Origin: Caldimonas caldifontis
Lineage (GTDB): Bacteria > Pseudomonadota > Gammaproteobacteria > Burkholderiales > Burkholderiaceae_C
Length of the DNA stretch: 64,000 nt
Assembly (NCBI RefSeq): GCF_002930615.1
Contig: NZ_PSNX01000005.1
Span: 62,001 to 126,000 of the forward strand
Reading direction: 5' to 3'
The notes under the pieces were generated by a model. That model made no database searches, was not told the origin of the DNA, and was given only the letters and a program-made list of their open reading frames with translations. Below, piece by piece: positions 61,469-64,000 of this stretch (position 1 is its first letter; the number at the start of each line of letters is the position of its first letter). The position numbers and the translations under genes are program-made.

Positions 61469-62995
61469 TCACGTCGCCTGCAAGGCCCGCCGCAGCTGGA
61501 TGGCTTCGGCCAGGTGGGCCACGGCCAGGGTGTCGGCCCCGGCCAGGTCGGCCACGGTGCGTGCGAGCTTGAGCACGCGGTGCAGGCTGCGGGCCGACCA
61601 GCCCAGGCGGGCGGCGGCGGCCTGGAGGAAGCGCGAAGCCGTGTCGTCCAGCGGGCAGTGGGTGTCGATCAGGGCACCGTGCAGCAGGGCGTTCGTGCAG
61701 CCCTGGCGGGCCAGCTGGCGTTCCCGCGCCCGGGCCACGCGCTCGGCCACGGCCGCGGTGGACTCGCCTTCGGGCAGCTTCAGCAGTTCGTCATGGGCCA
61801 CGCTGGCCACCTCCACCTGCACGTCGATGCGGTCGAGCAGGGGGCCGCTGAGCTTGCCCTGGTAGCGCGACACCGCCTCGGGGCTGCAGCGGCACAGGCG
61901 CTGGCGCGAGCCCAGGTAGCCACAGGGGCAGGGGTTCATCGCGGCGATGAGCTGGAAGCGGGCCGGGAATTCGGCCTGGTGGGCGGCGCGCGAGATGGTG
62001 ATCTGGCCGGTCTCCAGCGGCTCGCGCAGCACTTCCAGGGCGGCGCGGGGGAATTCGGGCAGCTCGTCGAGGAAGAGCACGCCATGGTGGGCCAGCGAGA
62101 TCTCGCCGGGGCGGGGCGGCGAGCCGCCGCCGGCCAGGGCCACCGGCGAGGCGCTGTGGTGGGGTGCACGGAACACCCGCTGGCGCCAGCGCGCCGGGTC
62201 GAAGCTGCCCACCAGGCTGAGCACGGCAGCCGACTCCAGGGCGGCTTCGGTGTCCAGCGGCGGCAGCAGCCCGGCAAAGCGCTGGGCGAGCATGGATTTG
62301 CCGGTGCCCGGCGGGCCCACCATCAGCACGCTGTGGCCGCCGGCCGCGGCAATCTCCAGCGCACGCTTGGGGCCGGCCTGGCCTTTCACGTCGCGCAGGT
62401 CGGGCCCGGTGGCAGGCATGTCGTCGGGGGCTTCCTGCTGGCGCACCCAGCCACTGTCATCGGGCACGCCGCTGCCGGCCGGTTGCAGCGACTGCACCAC
62501 GTCGAGCAGGTGGCGGGCCCCATACACGACGGTGCCGTGCACCAGCGAGGCCTCGCGCGCGCTGTCCATGGGCAGCACCATGGCACGGCCCTCGCCCTGT
62601 CGACGCAGGGCCAGGCTCATGGCCAGGGCGCCGCGCACCGGGCGCAGGTCGCCGGCCAGTGAGAGTTCCCCCGCGAATTCGTAGCCGCCCAGCGCGTCGG
62701 CCGGGATCTGGCCCTGGGCGGCCAGGATGCCCAGGGCGATGGGCAGGTCGAAGCGGCCGGACTCCTTGGGCAGGTCGGCCGGGGCCAGGTTCACGGTGAT
62801 GCGCTTGTTGTGCGGAAACTCCAGGCCGCTGTTGAGCAGGGCGGCACGCACGCGCTCGCGGGCTTCCTTCACCTCGGTGTCGGCCAGGCCCACCAGCGTG
62901 AAGCTGGGCAGGCCGTTGGCCAGGTGCACCTCGACGGTGACGGGCGGCGCCTGCAAAGCGGCCAGCGCCCGGCTGTGGATCACGGCCAGTGACAT
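61469..62995 (-). CDS. comM: ComM/YifB-family Mg-chelatase-like AAA+ ATPase
   Basis: The 508-residue protein has an N-terminal Lon-like domain (MSLAVIHSRALAALQAPPVTVEVHLANGLPSFTLVGLAD) and a Mg-chelatase-type AAA+ module with Walker A GPPGTGKSM, Walker B VLFLDELPEF, and the NPCPCGYLGSRQRLCRCSP motif. ComM is a hexameric helicase that promotes branch migration during natural transformation. AGGAGAGG precedes the ATG at 62995. The 286 bases between comM and the porin gene hold the nitrogen-type promoter described separately. Confidence 0.94.
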   Translation of the reverse strand: MSLAVIHSRALAALQAPPVTVEVHLANGLPSFTLVGLADTEVKEARERVRAALLNSGLEFPHNKRITVNLAPADLPKESGRFDLPIALGILAAQGQIPADALGGYEFAGELSLAGDLRPVRGALAMSLALRRQGEGRAMVLPMDSAREASLVHGTVVYGARHLLDVVQSLQPAGSGVPDDSGWVRQQEAPDDMPATGPDLRDVKGQAGPKRALEIAAAGGHSVLMVGPPGTGKSMLAQRFAGLLPPLDTEAALESAAVLSLVGSFDPARWRQRVFRAPHHSASPVALAGGGSPPRPGEISLAHHGVLFLDELPEFPRAALEVLREPLETGQITISRAAHQAEFPARFQLIAAMNPCPCGYLGSRQRLCRCSPEAVSRYQGKLSGPLLDRIDVQVEVASVAHDELLKLPEGESTAAVAERVARARERQLARQGCTNALLHGALIDTHCPLDDTASRFLQAAAARLGWSARSLHRVLKLARTVADLAGADTLAVAHLAEAIQLRRALQAT

Positions 62996-63112
62996 GGCAA
63001 ACCTCTCCTGAATGGGTGCTGTTCTTGTGCGGCGGGGCGACCCGCCCTGGGGCTGCATTCTGGCCAGAAGCGCCGTAACCGGGTGTAGCACCCGCACCCC
63101 GGGACGCGGGAT

Positions 63113-63157
63113 GGCACAAAGATGGTGCAAGCACTGCGCCTGCACCGCCAGGGTGCG
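63113..63157 (+). promoter_or_regulatory. Two NtrC-like enhancer sites
   Basis: GGCACAAAGATGGTGCA at 63113-63129 and TGCACCGCCAGGGTGCG at 63141-63157 match the NtrC consensus TGCACC-N5-GGTGCA with two mismatches and one mismatch. Their centres are 28 bp apart and lie about 125 and 97 bases upstream of the start point predicted for the sigma-54 promoter at 63220, which is the normal enhancer distance. Confidence 0.65.
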
Positions 63158-63219
63158 GCTTTGGTGCGCAAGAAGGGCGGGCTGCGCCGTCCTGGGGCAG
63201 GTGAGCGGGCTGCGGGCAG

Positions 63220-63235
63220 TGGCACGCTTCGTGCA
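63220..63235 (+). promoter_or_regulatory. Sigma-54 (RpoN) promoter upstream of the TorF-like porin
   Basis: TGGCACG-CTTC-GTGCA matches the sigma-54 consensus TGGCACG-N4-TTGCA with a single change (G for the first T of the -12 box) and has the obligatory spacing between the GG and GC pairs. Transcription would start near 63246, giving a leader of about 36 bases with GAGGAG before the ATG at 63282. Confidence 0.7.
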
Positions 63236-63281
63236 GAAAGGGCTGCGGTTCCTGTCACCCACCCCGTTGAGGAGTTCGTTC

Positions 63282-63953
63282 ATGTCCCGCAAAACCCTGC
63301 TTGCCCTGGCGCTTGCCTCTTCCTTTGTTGCAGCCCCGGCCCTGGCCCAAGGCGTGGAAACCAACTTCAGCCTGACCACGAACTACAAGTTCCGCGGACA
63401 GGACCAGACCGACAACAAGCCGGCCATCCAGGGCGGCTTCGATTACAGCATCGGCGGCTTCTACGTCGGCAACTGGAACTCCAGCATCAGCTTTGCCAAT
63501 GGCATCGAGATGGATGTCTATGGCGGCTACCAGGGCGAAGTGGCCGGCCTGGGCTACGACGTCGGCGTGCTTCAGTACATCTACCCTGGCCTGTCGGATG
63601 CCAACACCACCGAAGTCTATGGCGGCCTGAGCTACGGCCCCTTCGGTGCCAAATACTCGCACACGGTGTCCAAGGAGTACTTCGGGGTGTCCAGCGGGCG
63701 CAACACCGGCTACCTGTCACTCACGGCCGAGTACGAGGTGATCAGCGGTCTCACCCTCGATGGTGCGGTCGGCTTCAGCCGCTTCCGCAGCAGCACCGGC
63801 CTGGAGGACTACTACGACTACAAGGTGGGTGCGACCTACGATCTGGGCTCCGGCTTCTCGCTGGGCGGCCATGTGGTGGGTGCCAACAAGAAGGACTTCT
63901 ATGGCGACATCAACAAGGCCCGCTTCATCGTCACGCTGACCAAGGCCATGTAA
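63282..63953 (+). CDS. TorF-family putative porin
   Basis: The 223-residue protein has a signal peptide (MSRKTLLALALASSFVAAPALA) and a beta-rich mature part with aromatic-ended strands (NFSLTTNYKFRGQDQTDNKPAIQGGFDYSI; YVGNWNSSISFANGIEMDVYGGYQGE; the final strand KARFIVTLTKAM), matching the TIGR02001/TorF family of small outer-membrane porins. The sigma-54/NtrC promoter ahead of it suggests nitrogen limitation control. In related genomes this porin often precedes glnK-amtB; the window ends too soon to see. Confidence 0.9.
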   Translation: MSRKTLLALALASSFVAAPALAQGVETNFSLTTNYKFRGQDQTDNKPAIQGGFDYSIGGFYVGNWNSSISFANGIEMDVYGGYQGEVAGLGYDVGVLQYIYPGLSDANTTEVYGGLSYGPFGAKYSHTVSKEYFGVSSGRNTGYLSLTAEYEVISGLTLDGAVGFSRFRSSTGLEDYYDYKVGATYDLGSGFSLGGHVVGANKKDFYGDINKARFIVTLTKAM

Positions 63954-63959
63954 ACCTCA

Positions 63960-63985
63960 GGCGCCCGTCGCGCAGGGCGGGCGCC
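63960..63985 (+). terminator. Hairpin after the porin gene
   Basis: GGCGCCCG at 63960-63967 and CGGGCGCC at 63978-63985 are exact inverted copies around a 10-base loop, followed by a pyrimidine-rich but imperfect T stretch (GCCTTTCC). It may terminate the porin transcript fully or only attenuate it before a downstream gene outside the window. Confidence 0.6.
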
Positions 63986-64000
63986 GCCTTTCCTACTTTC

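Noticed and set aside
63112-63129. TGGCAC followed by GTGCA as a second sigma-54 promoter
   Set aside because: Twelve bases separate the GG and GC pairs instead of ten; the segment fits an NtrC dyad better.

Overview
The window is high-GC, densely packed bacterial DNA. Its gene content points to a betaproteobacterium of the order Burkholderiales, probably the Comamonadaceae / Leptothrix-Rubrivivax-like group. Supporting markers are a PhaM-type polyhydroxybutyrate granule protein, DUF3567 and DUF3108 proteins, a methionine synthase split into two genes, an S-adenosylhomocysteine (SAH) riboswitch and a GlpSTPQV-type glycerol ABC transporter. I saw no rRNA, tRNA, CRISPR array, complete insertion sequence or prophage. 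Most of the window reads as conserved chromosomal backbone with a few scars of gene loss.

Layout: 0-1.1 kb, the 5' end of a membrane protein gene running off the left edge and an EamA transporter. 1.0-7.8 kb (minus), a Pil-Chp-type chemosensory operon: response regulator, CheW, chemoreceptor, hybrid CheA. 8.0-17.6 kb (plus), glutathione peroxidase, then an aromatic aminotransferase, a complete oligopeptide ABC transporter, an amidase and a TTC38-like TPR protein, mostly with 4-bp overlaps. 17.6-21.4 kb, a decayed glutathione S-transferase, two overlapping photolyase/cryptochrome genes and a WYL regulator. 21.5-23.3 kb, a lipoprotein with an internal duplication, a GAF protein and a small membrane protein. 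23.4-33.7 kb, the glycerol regulon: glpR-glpK on minus, divergent from glpD-glpSTPQ-DUF2160-glpV on plus, around an AT-rich control region with helically phased repeats. 33.7-37.6 kb (minus), glycolate oxidase glcDEF. 37.7-44.8 kb, miscellaneous genes (membrane protein, phaM, pirin, FAH-family hydrolase, DUF3108, DUF3567, a double-AAA+ ATPase). 44.8-50.7 kb, rhodanese, metH part 1, two OmpA-family lipoproteins on the opposite strand, and an SAH riboswitch driving metH part 2. 50.7-57.3 kb, a TetR regulator divergent from a tripartite RND efflux operon, with a perfect AcrR-like palindrome between them. 57.3-64 kb, EamA transporter, PHP phosphoesterase, a decayed VapC toxin, DUF1653, a haloacetate-dehalogenase-like hydrolase with a RidA protein, comM, and a TorF-type porin behind a sigma-54/NtrC-type promoter.

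How the genes work together: the glycerol genes form a whole route (ABC uptake, phosphorylation by GlpK, oxidation by GlpD, repression by GlpR). The two glycerol-transporter ATPases carry complementary degenerate motifs, which predicts one active and one inactive ATP site. The split metH is likely tuned to methylation by-product through the SAH riboswitch. The porin at the right edge appears to be under nitrogen control. The least explained items are the second photolyase-like protein (FAD domain first, possible antenna-like domain last), the tandem AAA+ protein and the small DUF2160 protein in the glycerol operon.
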